A stretch of 64,000 nucleotides of DNA from Nicotiana tabacum (taxonomy: Eukaryota; Streptophyta; Magnoliopsida; Solanales; Solanaceae), in NCBI RefSeq assembly GCF_000715075.1, contig NC_134100.1:26838609-26902608 (forward strand), read 5' to 3'. How positions within the stretch are numbered: the first letter of the stretch is position 1; each line of letters opens with the position of its first letter. A program made the translations under genes and the position numbers. Shown here one piece after another: positions 34,885 through 45,402 of the stretch. A model generated the notes under the pieces. The model did no database searches. It saw only the letters and a list, made by a program, of their open reading frames with translations, and had not been told where the DNA came from.

Positions 34885-36960
34885 CTATGGGAGCCTTATG
34901 ATAGCGTTGTAGGCTATATCTTGGTCCATGACGTGAAACGTCGTTTCCAGGGTGACTCCTCCGGCTAGGACGGGTAGCACTATCTCTCCAGAAGTCCGCT
35001 CGACTACATTATTAAAACCTATTAGTGCTATGCAATGCGGTATTATTTTATCTTCGAGTCTTATCTGTACAAGGACTCGAGAATGGATAATACACACGCT
35101 GCTCCCGTCATCTACCATTATTCTTTTTACATCAGTATCTGCAATACGTAAAGTGATAACAAGAGCATCGTAGTGAGGGAAATACAAACCGTCAGTATCT
35201 GACTTATCGAAGACGATACTATCTTCGAGGTCATCATACCGTTCATGAGTGATTGACCGTTTGAGTTTGTGTGCAGTGGTGAATTTCACATAGTTGATTG
35301 TTGTGTCATCGCCCCCGCCGATGATCATATGTATAGTGCGATAAGGAGAAGACAGTTTTGGAGGTCTTTGGGGTTGTTCGCGTCCGCGGGCAAAGTTAGC
35401 CCGTCCTCGATCGCTCAGTAATTCTTTTATGTGTCCCTGATTTAGCATTCTCACTACCTCCTGCCGCAGTCCAATGTAATCTTCGGTTTTGTGACCCCTT
35501 TCCTGGTGGAATTCGCAGAGAGCATTCGGCTTCCGAGTGCTTGGGTCGGACATTATCTTTTGCGGCCATTGTACCTTTGTACCGAGTTTCTCTAGTGCGT
35601 ACACTATTTTTGAAGGAGAGACACAAAATTGTGAGTAGATAAGAGCGGAGGCATACCTTTCTCGTGTCGATATGGCGCTGCATGTCGAGAAGGAGCATCT
35701 GTGTGCCGCGGAGGAGGTGGGATAGATATCCTGATGTAAGGCTGCTGCCTTTCTCGGCCGAGATGGTATCTCGACTGATCTCTTCGACCGTCGTTGCGAT
35801 GATCGTTCCTTGCTTCAATTTGAACTAACGTCAACTGTTGGATCAGACCGTTGAGGTTTTCCTCGTCGGCTCTTACCTCGGTGTAGTAGGCATTATGGAT
35901 TTCTTCCCACGTGGTTGGAGGGTATTTCATGAGCCTGCTTAACAATTTTCTGGTTGCTCTCGACCTGTTCCTGTTTAGTCCATTCTGGAAGGCTGCTACC
36001 GCCATTCCCTCTGACACATTTGGCAATCTCATTCTTACCCTGTTTAACCGAGCTAAGAAGTCCCTCATCGTGCATCTGCCTAACGGAAAATATGTCATTT
36101 ACTCTGGCTTCTACCTTTTTGGCCCCTGCATAGGTGGTGACAAACTTGTCTGCCATTTCTTCGAACGTTGTTATCGAACATGCCGGTAGTTTGGAGTACC
36201 AGTCCAGGGCTACCCCTATTAGGTTTTTGCCGAACTTTTTCAGTAGCACCGATGGTTCCTGTTCTTTCGAAAGATCGTTATCTTTTACGATCGTGACGTA
36301 GTGGATGATATGATCTTCTGGATCGGTAGTACCGTCATATATCTTCAGGTATGGTGGCATTTTGAAGGTCTTTGGAATGGCGTATGGGGACGCTTCTTCA
36401 TTGTATGGTTGCTCGACGAATCGACTAACATCCCATTTTGGCAACAGCTTTGGAGCGCCTAGTATTTTTTCAACCCTCTCTTGGTGTTCCTTCATCTGGT
36501 CACAAAGTGCCTTATTCTCATTTTCCATCTCCTCCATTTTCTTTAAAACGGCTACGAGCGTGTCATTACCTGCATCAACAGCAGTATGAGTGTTACCTGT
36601 ACGGGGGACATCTCGCTCATCAGCGATCGTGGTGACATCTACATGTGCAACATTCATGTTATCCCTTTGGGCAGGTTTATCAAGTATGTTGTTCAGAGTA
36701 CTTGTTAGCCATTCTTCTAGTAGTCTTCTAACTGCCGGTGGTGCCTCTCCTATTGTAGATATGGAGGCTTCCTTCTCGCGCGAAGCAGTTACGCTTTCCT
36801 GCGGTGGAGGTGAACCGTCTCCCCTGGGTGTGGTGTTTGGTGTCCCGTTTTCGTTATCTTCCCTACTGTCTTCGTTGGTGGTATTCAGGATGTTGGTTGT
36901 GACACCTACTCTTACTTTTAGCGTTGCATATCCTTTTCCTGCCATTGTTAGTTTGTGCAA
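34885..36960 (-). pseudogene. Gag and protease of element C
   Basis: Minus-strand frames 35893-36960 and 35604-36098 give a Gag with a coiled coil (LKKMEEMENENKALCDQMKEH), the gag domain (GVALDWYSKLPACSITTFEEMADKF) and a conserved C-terminal half. Frame 34885-35604 has a zinc-knuckle remnant (CEFHQERGHKTEDY, where the last cysteine is tyrosine) and an aspartic protease with VDDGSS. Two frame changes separate the parts. The ATG for gag is near 36960. Confidence 0.8.
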
Positions 36961-37024
36961 AGCTAGAAAGATGTGACTATCCCTTTCTATGATCTAGATG
37001 AAACTGAAATCTAAACTGAAGAAA

Positions 37025-37042
37025 TCCCCACAGACGGCGTCA
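37025..37042 (-). other. Primer-binding site of element C
   Basis: On the minus strand the 18-mer TGACGCCGTCTGTGGGGA follows the LTR after three bases. It resembles the common TGGCGCCGTC... primer site of plant gypsy elements with one change. I cannot name the tRNA with certainty. Confidence 0.6.
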
Positions 37043-37045
37043 AAT

Positions 37046-37633
37046 TGTTTGGCCAAAAGATGTCAAAACCATTTTGATTAGAACAATTAATGATAATGAT
37101 GAGGTCAATCTTAGTCAAGCACAATAAAATCTAGATCAAGTGATGGAAGGAGTTTAGCAAGATGAACAATGTAACAAATATGTTGAAATCAAATAAATGC
37201 TCATAAATGTGAAGACTTAAATACGCAATGAAACCTTAATTGATGAAATCGATGTAGGGGGGATAGGTGTAAGATGATTGTGGAAGCTTAGGATTTTCTC
37301 AGATGAACAAGACCGTTGTTGCATTCACTCCCAAATAATACTTTTAAAAAGTGTTCTTTTGTCCTCTTTCTTTCGTCCCCTTTTTCTTCACTCACTCTTC
37401 CTATTTATAAGAGACAATCTCCCAAGAAACTCTAAAAAGTACAACATTGAGAATATTCAAAAGGCATATTCTTACTGTCTCCTAATAAGTTTATATTATA
37501 GTGGACGTCACGTGTCGACTGACCGTCTTTGGTCGTGCCTTTTGCCACGACGACCATCAGCCAATGCATCATAATAACCTCGTTCCTCGTCCTACTTGGT
37601 AATGGTCGTGGTTGCCAACTTTAAACCCATACA
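37046..37633 (-). repeat. 5' LTR of element C
   Basis: The boundaries are TG next to the primer site (37046) and ATACA at 37629-37633. The same outer end, ATACA, closes the related LTR near 62195. A minus-strand TATA box TTATAAATAG lies at 37401-37410. The right boundary is inferred from that comparison. Confidence 0.6.
37401..37410 (-). promoter_or_regulatory. TATA box of the element C LTR
   Basis: TTATAAATAG on the minus strand, about 360 bp before the primer site, oriented to transcribe gag. Confidence 0.55.
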
Positions 37634-38439
37634 GTATTAAGGTTTGATTAAATTTAGATTTGCATTGAAAAATCCCACATTGAAGAATAAAGCGTTTTTT
37701 AATAAAAGTAACATCATGCTCAAGGCTCCGACTCAAAATCTTTAATTAAGACGAAGGAATACTTACGCAATCCTTCCTTGTTGGTGCAGGTGTAGAAACA
37801 AAACGTGTTGGGTCTAAATAGAAAATAATTTTTTTAAGGGGTATGAAAAAAGCTAATATAACCGTTAAATGGGACGGAAGGAGTATATGTTAAGGTGAAT
37901 GAATGTATATCTCTTTGATAAGAAATAATTTGATTACCTGATAAATTGCAATAAATAATCTAGTATCACAGAATAGTGACAGTGTGAAGTATCTTTACAT
38001 TTTTATGGAATATAACTTAAAATCTTTTAAAACATCAAAGAGAGAGAGTGTGTGTATAAATCTCATTTTTTTCCTCGATACCTAATGAAGCACTAATTTG
38101 AACATAATTTTAAACCTTAGTCAGAAATTAGGAGTAAATATGCTCACGTTCTCTTGGAGAATTTGGGCACGTAAAGTTAAACAATTAACTATAAATTTTC
38201 TATTTTATTATTAATAAAATATTTTTTATAATTACAAAAATATTATGATAAGTTTAAAATCACAAGTGTGAAACACATTTCTATCTTTTTAAAACTCGTA
38301 TTGAGTTAAATCTTTCTCGTATTTCCTATATTCTTATATTGCTGTTATTTTGTTATTTTATGGTATTTTATGTTATGTTATAGATTTTATGTTATTTTAT
38401 TATGAGTCTATTGATAGTACTAATATAACGTCTTTTGTT
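37634..38439. other. AT-rich intergenic DNA
   Basis: No gene. Near 37865-37887 the words GGGACGGAAGGAGTA look like one end of a Stowaway-type MITE, but I could not find its partner end. Confidence 0.4.
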
Positions 38440-38565
38440 ACTTTCTTGAGCCGAGGGTCTCCTGGAAATAGCTTTTCTGCCCCTCGGGATAGAGGTAAGG
38501 TCTGCGTACATATTACCCTCCCCAGACCCCACTTGTAGGATTATACTGGGTTGTTGTTGTTGTTG
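38440..38565 (+). mobile_element. TS-type SINE, 3' fragment
   Basis: GAGCCGAGGGTCTCCTGGAA, then the GGTAAGGTCTGCGTACA core and CCCCAGACCCCACTTGT, ending in a (TTG)n tail. This is the signature 3' half of the Solanaceae TS SINE family. The tRNA-like 5' half is absent. Confidence 0.85.
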
Positions 38566-39009
38566 TAGTATTACATAAGTATGTCAATGGAAAAGGGATG
38601 AGGATAGATGATTGATTTGAAAAGAATAATCTTAGCAAAAAGGTTAATTACACAGCTCAATGCCATTGTGTATAGGAATGCGTAAAAATGCCAAGAAAAT
38701 AGCGTAGAATGACAAGGGAAATTTGAAGTTTGGGGCATTCGCATGCGAGAAGTTGAAGGATAATGAGAAAGACTTTACGGGAAAGAGAAAAGGGGAGGTG
38801 GCCACAATTTGTCCATTAGGTGGAGAGTGGATATCCACAAGACCACCTTGTAGTTAAAAATTACCTCTACATAAATGTTTTTAGAAGAGGTTCATCCTTC
38901 CATCAAATAAACGAGAATTCTATTGATTTAAAAGAGGTTTCGAATTAAACATCCAAACAATGAAACATTAGCATACGGTCCACTTTCGGAGTGCATTTTT
39001 CCAAGAGTT
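38566..39009. other. Intergenic DNA without recognised features
   Basis: No ORF, repeat or structure that I can support. Confidence 0.4.
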
Positions 39010-40127
39010 TAAAGGTCCAAGTTTGCCCTTGTACTTTACAAATTGAGCATATTTGTCCTTCGTTAATACTTCAGTATATATATGCCCTAAAACTGAGCAC
39101 ATTTGTCCTTCATTAATACTTTAGCCCATATATATCCTTCTTGTCACGTAGTTGGACCATATATGCCCTTTTCGAAATGGAATCCACCCAACTAATTAGC
39201 CCTTTCGTTAATTGTATTAGGGTGCATTACAAACATTATTTCCTTTTTATTAGTACTTGTTTTCTTTACCTTTCTCTTTTCTTTCTTCTTTTTTATTTTC
39301 TTCTCTTTTTTTCCTTTTCTTTCTCCCATATCCAATTTCCCCCATTGCTGATGCCTTCTCCATTTTCGTCACCAATTTCACTTAACAAAACTCATAATTC
39401 CTGTTAATTTTACTATCAATAGTGCCACATGTTCTTCTGGCCTGAATGAGATAAAAATTATCGAAGAAATTTTTTCGGTGGTGTTAATTTGGTGAAGGTA
39501 AGATGTGATTATTCAGATTTTGAAGGCCTTGTTCCCTTCAGATCTAAAGCTCCACAATGAACAACACCTTCAAAATCTGAACAAGCTATACTCCCTTCAA
39601 CCAATTAATACCATCGAAAAAATTTCTCCGACAATTTTTATCTCCTTCAGGTCAGAAAAAACCTGTAGGGTTTGTGATAGCAAAATTAGAGGAAATTTAT
39701 GAATTTTGTCAAGTGAAATTGGTGACGAAAATGGAGAAGGCATCAGCAATGAAGGAAATCAGATATGGGAGAAAGAAAAAGGAAAAAAAGAGAAGAAAAT
39801 AAAAAAGAAGAAAGAAAAGAGAAAGGTAAAGGAAAAAAGTACTAACAAAAAAGAAATAGTGTTTGTAATGTACCTTAGTACAATTAACGAAAGAGCTAAT
39901 TAGTTTGGGTGGATTCCCTTTCGAAAAGGGTATATATGAACCAACTATGTGACAGTAAGGACATATATGAACTACAGTATTAACGAAGGAAAAATGTGCT
40001 CAATTTCGTATAGTACAAGAGCATATTTAGACCTTTTCTGTGACAGTAAGGGCATATATGTGATAAAGTATTAACGAAGGACAAATGTGCTCAATTTCAT
40101 ATAGTACAAGGGCATATTTGGACCTTT
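39010..40127. mobile_element. 1.1-kb fold-back element
   Basis: The arms are inverted copies of one another over almost the whole length. The left arm starts TAAAGGTCCAAGTTTGCCC and the right arm ends with its complement at 40127. Matching internal blocks include the 'cttcgttaatac' word, GAATCCACCCAA / TTGGGTGGATTC and a long purine/pyrimidine run (39270-39330 with 39765-39840). The centre is near 39560. No protein is encoded. This is probably a non-autonomous DNA transposon, and its transcript would form a hairpin several hundred base pairs long. Confidence 0.8.
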
Positions 40128-41833
40128 ATTAGTCCAATTTTTTTTTTTACTATGGTGTGATATTGTTTTTTTAAAAGTAATTTTCATACAAGAATCTTTC
40201 AACTACCAAAATAAACTTTATTTATACACCTAATAATTTCTCCCTCAAATTAAGTTTCATGTAGCGCACCACCACGATCCAAAGGTCTATTGTTGTGTTC
40301 CAACATCAATGAAGTTGTGGATATTCAAATGTATAGTCTTGGATAATATTCATCTTATGAACTAGATTTTGGGGTAAACTCAATATTCATTCTCTCATCA
40401 TGACATTGAGTCATACCCATCCAATTTTTTGATACACGTGATGTTAGGCCCATCTTATATTGGTAAAAATTACACGGAGCGTCCTATTTGGTCGCCCCCA
40501 TTTAACTTATACCTATTTTTTTTAAAACTTTTAATTTATACCCACTTCTTAAATAACTTCGGCCTCCTTTCTCCTCCTCCTTCTCCATCACCATCACCAT
40601 CACCCGACTAGAGAGAAAAAGGTCACTATCTCAATTATTGAATAAACATTGACTTCAACATATCACAAACTCAAAATTCTCCTACAAACTCACTTACAAT
40701 ACCTGTTGAAAGAATAAGGCAATATAAGAGATTTAAAAAAAAAAAAAAAAGAGCGAAGAAAGACAGACAAAGTTCCCTAATTAAATGAAGCATGTTTAAT
40801 TTGTCATCTTTTAATATAACTTCATTTTGGTGTCTTTTTCTTCTTTGTCATCAACGGGAATGAAACGTTAGTTTTCCCCTCACACCTGCACACCAAGTAA
40901 ATCGCCTAAATGCCACATTATCTGTAACAGCTCTAAAACTCAAAATGGTGTTGTTGCCACAAGAACAATGTACTTACAAATAAAAAGTCAATTACAATAC
41001 AAAAATTTCAGCTCTAGAGCCCGACTACTAGAATGCTGAAGTTTTGCGTGATTGTCTTTGCTACTTCAGCCCCGTGTGCTGAAGTTATGCGAAAAAGCGA
41101 GTACGCTTGCAATTTTTTTTGCAAAGCAGGCATAAGTTAAAATGTAACACAAAAAGAGAGTATAGATGCAAATCCCCTTATATTGTTCATACTCTACATA
41201 TCCGGTCCAGGCAAGTGGTGTTAAATTCCCACATCAATAGAAATGTGAATTATTTGCATTTTTATATGATCGTGTATAATTTTCACATCATAAACTAGTG
41301 TATAAGGTTGAATTAGAAACAATGTCCATTCCTTTATCATCTCACCATAGTCCAAGGGTCAATTCTCAAGATTTATTTGTGCCTACCACATGGTCGAGCA
41401 TTTATGGCCATCAAAGCCTAGAGCTTATCTTTTCTTTTGCGTGTGCATTTTCAAGCTACTTATGACTTGATAAAGGTAGAAAATTAACCCCAGCGTCAAT
41501 CACTTTGGCATCTCCAATTATTAATTATACTTATTTATGATATTATTCACGTAGTTTTCGAATATGTTATATTAATTAAAAAACTTATAGAATTTATGCC
41601 CAAATTCGCAAAGAAAATTATGATTCGACCGTTATATTTTGACTCTTTCACATCGAATGGAAAAAAAGTTATTATTTATCAGAAAAAATTACTGATAATT
41701 ATTTTATAAATGGTATTATAATAATATTATTTCTTTTGTCAATGCATAAAAATAATTAAACTCTAGAATAAATTTGGGAAAAGAGATAATAACTAGAGAA
41801 ATGAGATGGAAACCACTATTATCAAAGTACACT
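40128..41833. other. AT-rich intergenic DNA
   Basis: No gene. A short (CAT)n-like microsatellite (ctccatcaccatcaccatca) lies near 40582-40602. Nothing else is supported. Confidence 0.4.
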
Positions 41834-42113
41834 CAGAGGCGGAACTACCATGTGAAACACGGTTTACGTGAACCCGTGGTCCTCGGGTTAAAGTATGGAT
41901 ATGATGTACATAATTTGAAAAAAATAGATATATATACTTGATGGAACTCATGGTTAAAAGAGACTAAGTGGTGCATTAGTTTTAATCTCTTATTTTCAAT
42001 AGCCTAAGGTCAGGGGATCAAATCTCTTACCAACGTTTTGCTTTAACTTTTTTTTTTTAATTTTTTTTAAAAAAGTAATAGTGAATCCATCTTCAAACAT
42101 CCTAGATCCGCCG
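41834..42113. mobile_element. Small MITE-like element with GGCGGA ends
   Basis: The left end CAGAGGCGGAACTA and the right end CTAGATCCGCC are imperfect inverted repeats about 280 bp apart enclosing AT-rich DNA. This resembles hAT-type MITEs frequent in Solanaceae. No clear target duplication. Confidence 0.4.
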
Positions 42114-42767
42114 AGTGGTCGTTATCTCTCGTTTAAACAATGCGTACAAAAGCTAATCTTGTTTATTTGGGGAAAAAGGGGGCAACAAATTCGAGTATGT
42201 CAGATTGGCGTGCCTGACACTGTAGAACAATTTTCACAAAAAGAGATATTAAACGATCCTTATTAGCTCATCATGCAAAAAAGAAGCTAACCCCACTGAA
42301 ACACAGTTAGAAAGAGGCAAAATACAGCTATTCTTTGTTTTGCTCTTTCCCCTCGATCACACACTTTCTTTTTAATCGGTTTAAAAAAGGTAAACTTTTT
42401 TATGTCTATTATTTTTTATTACTTCCTTCTAACAAAGAATGAGAGTTTTGGAGCAATATAAAAATTGTATCTGTATAATCTATAAGTTATATATTCGAGT
42501 AGTAAAAACAGTAATTAACATTTGCATTAAGTTAGACTGTTTTTATTGTACACCTAAGAGTGGGGTCCTTCTCTAGACGGTATACGAACTGATAATACTT
42601 TGTACATCCGGCTGCCCTTAATTAATTTTTCGAACAAATGACATATTTGTTTTAATATTTAAAAATAATTTAAGTTTTAAGTATAGTCAGACCCTATGTT
42701 ATGACATGTTTAACATTAAAGTTTTAGAAGTCCGTGTCAAGCCAAACTATTTCATACCTTTTTATAT
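42114..42767. other. Intergenic DNA without recognised features
   Basis: No gene or repeat that I can support. Confidence 0.35.
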
Positions 42768-42945
42768 ACAACAACAGCAACCCAATATAATCTTACTAGT
42801 GAGATATGAGGAGGATAGTGTGTACGTAGACCTTACCCCTACCATGGGTAGAGAGGATATTTCCGATAGACTCTCGGCTCATTCCTTCCAAGAACTCTCC
42901 ACCTTGCTTTTGGAGTGGCTCGAATCTTGATTGGAAGTGGATCAT
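42768..42945 (-). mobile_element. TS-type SINE fragment, minus strand
   Basis: Reading the minus strand gives GAGCCGAGAGTCTATCGGAA, GGTAAGGTCTACGTACAC and a short TTG-containing tail, the same family as 38440-38565 in opposite orientation. About 60 bp of 5' sequence precede it. Confidence 0.8.
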
Positions 42946-42984
42946 GCTCACTACCACCTTTTTATATATAGAAATAATTTACGA

Positions 42985-43758
42985 TTAAGGGTCTGATTTG
43001 TCCCTTTACTATCATAAATAGGTCTTATTTATCCTCCGTTTAAGTTTTCTATCAAAAATAACCCTACAGTTATACATTAGGGTCTACCCTTACACGTTAA
43101 AAACACCATCCCTTCTTTTAAAATCCACTTGGCATCCCCTTATTGGACCAACTGACACGACCCATTTTTTAAATTCAAACCTGTCTGATCCCAGCAACAA
43201 AACTACACCCACCTATTGGATTGGTTTTGGTTTTGTATTTTAAAAATACGATCAAATTTGATTTGGTTTTGGTTTTAATAAAAAAAATAACCGAAAAAAT
43301 CGAACCAAACCAACTATAAAAGTAGTTATTTTAATTTATTAACCTATATAAAATTTCTAAATTTTTATGGTGCATATTAGCCCGTCCCATTTTAGTCTAG
43401 TTCTTTGTTGTTATAACAATATAGTTATTTGACTCGTGACACTGAGATATATCTCCATAAGAAGATAAATGCCAAACCAAATTTGATTGGATTTTTAAAA
43501 TAAAAAATCAAAACCAAACCAATGAATGTGTGTAGTTTTGTTGCTGGGATCGGGCATGTTTGAATTAAAAAAATGGGGCGGGTCAGTTGGTCCAATAAGG
43601 GGATGCCAAGTGGATTTTAAAAGAAGGGATGGTGTTTTTAATGTGTAAGGGTAAATATGACCCTAATGTATAACGGCAAGAATATTTTTGATACGAAACT
43701 TAAACGGAGGATAAATAAGATCTATTTATGATAGTAGAGGGGCAAATCAGACCCTTAA
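42985..43758. mobile_element. 0.77-kb fold-back element
   Basis: The ends are TTAAGGGTCTGATTTG (42985) and its complement CAAATCAGACCCTTAA (to 43758). The arms of about 240 bp match through blocks such as CCACTTGGCATCCCCTTATT with its complement near 43596-43615. The core has KATTTGGTTTTGG-like inverted words. It lies about 150 bp upstream of the likely TATA box of the BTB/NPH3 gene. Confidence 0.8.
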
Positions 43759-43906
43759 CCGAATAATTTAACTCAAGTTTCCTATCTCATACTTTTTATT
43801 GCAATTTTTATAGTTATAAAAATATTTATGACGTATTTTAAATTACAAACTTCAAACTATTTCTTTTTTTTTTCTTTCGTACATTTTTATTATATTAAAT
43901 CCATCA

Positions 43907-45402
43907 TATAAAATGGGAGGAAGAGTGTAATTTTCTTGAGTTCTATTTTTGAGTGGAAGAGAAAATTAGTAAAAAGTAAGAAGTGGTGGTGGGGGCGGTG
44001 GTGCTGATTCTAAAGTGAAGTGAAAGATAAGATTTTGGAAACATTCTGAGCTTTGGATTTTTGTGAGAACATTGTGTTGGTGTTGTGGCAGGCAAAAAAT
44101 AAGGAAAACAACTCATCTTTTTGATGGGTCGTTGTTTTGTGTTTTTGTTGGTTTTGATAGCTAAATAATAGTAGTGGTGAGCAATTGAAGGTGGTTCTTG
44201 GATTTTCTCTCAAAGTTGTACTACTTACTTCACGTCACTTAATGCTTTTACACTGTATTTGCACTGTTTTTCAAATGCTCTTTTCCTTTTCATACGTAGC
44301 TGAAATTTTGATGATTGCATTGCTCTGCATGAAAGTTAATTTAACAGCTTCTTTGGTGAGTCCTTTAAATAATGAATAGTAAAAAAATCCATTTTTCTTC
44401 TCTTATGTTTTGACAATGCATGTTCTATAAGTTTTTCTTTGGTATGTATATATTATACGTATATTTTATACAAAAATATGCATTTTCTGATTTTACATCA
44501 GTTTCTGCAAATGGGGTTTGAGCCCTTCTGATGGTTTGTTGGTTTTCTTTTTGGCTTGTTTTCATTATACGTTGTGTTATAAGCAGAGTTCATGGTTTGA
44601 ACTTGATAGATTCGACTTTTAAGTTTCTTGACAGTGAATTCATGGTACTATATTATTGACTATTGTAATTATGTGGTCAGAATTTGATGTTTGTTGAAAT
44701 TTTAGTGTATTTTTTTAAATATATATCTATACTTCATGTCGTTATTTCTATTATTTTTTGTTGATAGTACTCATGTATTGTCTCTCTTTTCATCTTCTTG
44801 ATTCTGCCTACACTCTACCTTCTCGTCTAGTGTCGTGTTATGTTTGTTGAGATGCTACGTTTTAGGAATTTACTTTTTCCATTGCCAATATGAACCACTT
44901 TTTTTGGGTCGCAGTGTATGTTTGTTCATATTTGTACAATTTTCTAGAATCAGTTGATGCATTTTGTTGAAAATTTTAGTGGTGGTCTTCACTTCATACC
45001 ATTCTGATGTGTCTTTGCTGTGACAGGTTTTTCTATTTCAGAGGAATGTTGATTATGGTGTTTGCAAATTGTTTTCTCAAAAAAGGCAATTTGGAAGTTT
45101 TCTTAAATATATAAACATTTAGAGTGGAGGGATTTTGAAGATAAAGAATTAGTGGAAGGGCGGTGGTTTCAGTGGACAGCAAGTGGGGTTGCCTCAGATT
45201 TTCAGAACTATGATTAGCATTTTTTGCCAGACGCAGAGTCTGTTGGTTGCGATTTAAATACTAGCATTGGCTAGCATTGGCGGATTCAGAATTTAAACGT
45301 CGCGAGTTCTGAGTTGAAGAGTCATTTCCTTCTTTTTGTTTGCTGAATTAGTGGAAAGCTCCGAATTGAAATACCGGAGGTGAAGAGAATTTGTCCCTGA
45401 AG
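43907..45402 (+). promoter_or_regulatory. Likely promoter and 5' UTR of the BTB/NPH3 gene
   Basis: TATAAA at 43907-43912 is followed by a purine-rich stretch (43915-44010), a plausible transcript start region. A strong donor TTTG/GTGAGT at 44356 and an acceptor CTATTTCAG ending at 45041 suggest a 5' UTR intron of about 690 bp. The remaining leader to ATG 45403 is about 360 nt and partly purine-rich. No upstream gene is apparent. The splice assignment is inference. Confidence 0.45.

Larger units (their letters stand above)
33673..37633 (-). mobile_element. Element C: truncated minus-strand Tat-like Ty3-gypsy element
   Basis: Reading on the minus strand: LTR (37046-37633), primer site, gag, protease, RT and the beginning of RNase H, then an abrupt end at about 33673 inside the RNase H motif YPHLEK. 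Integrase is missing. Beyond the break lies an ORF of opposite orientation (33659 back to 33052 and 11580 back to 10744), which fits the antisense additional ORFs known between pol and the 3' LTR of some Tat elements. Elements A and B are inserted in that ORF. The 3' LTR is not seen. Confidence 0.75.

Noticed and set aside
34952..35173. 73-aa plus-strand frame
   Set aside because: It is a shadow of the protease of element C.
36590..36976. 128-aa plus-strand frame
   Set aside because: It is the antisense shadow of the gag of element C.
37865..37887. Stowaway MITE
   Set aside because: Only one end-like word is seen. Without the partner end I cannot support an element.
39010..40127. MIRNA precursor
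   Set aside because: Arms of several hundred near-identical bases are far longer than plant miRNA stems; siRNA is more likely.
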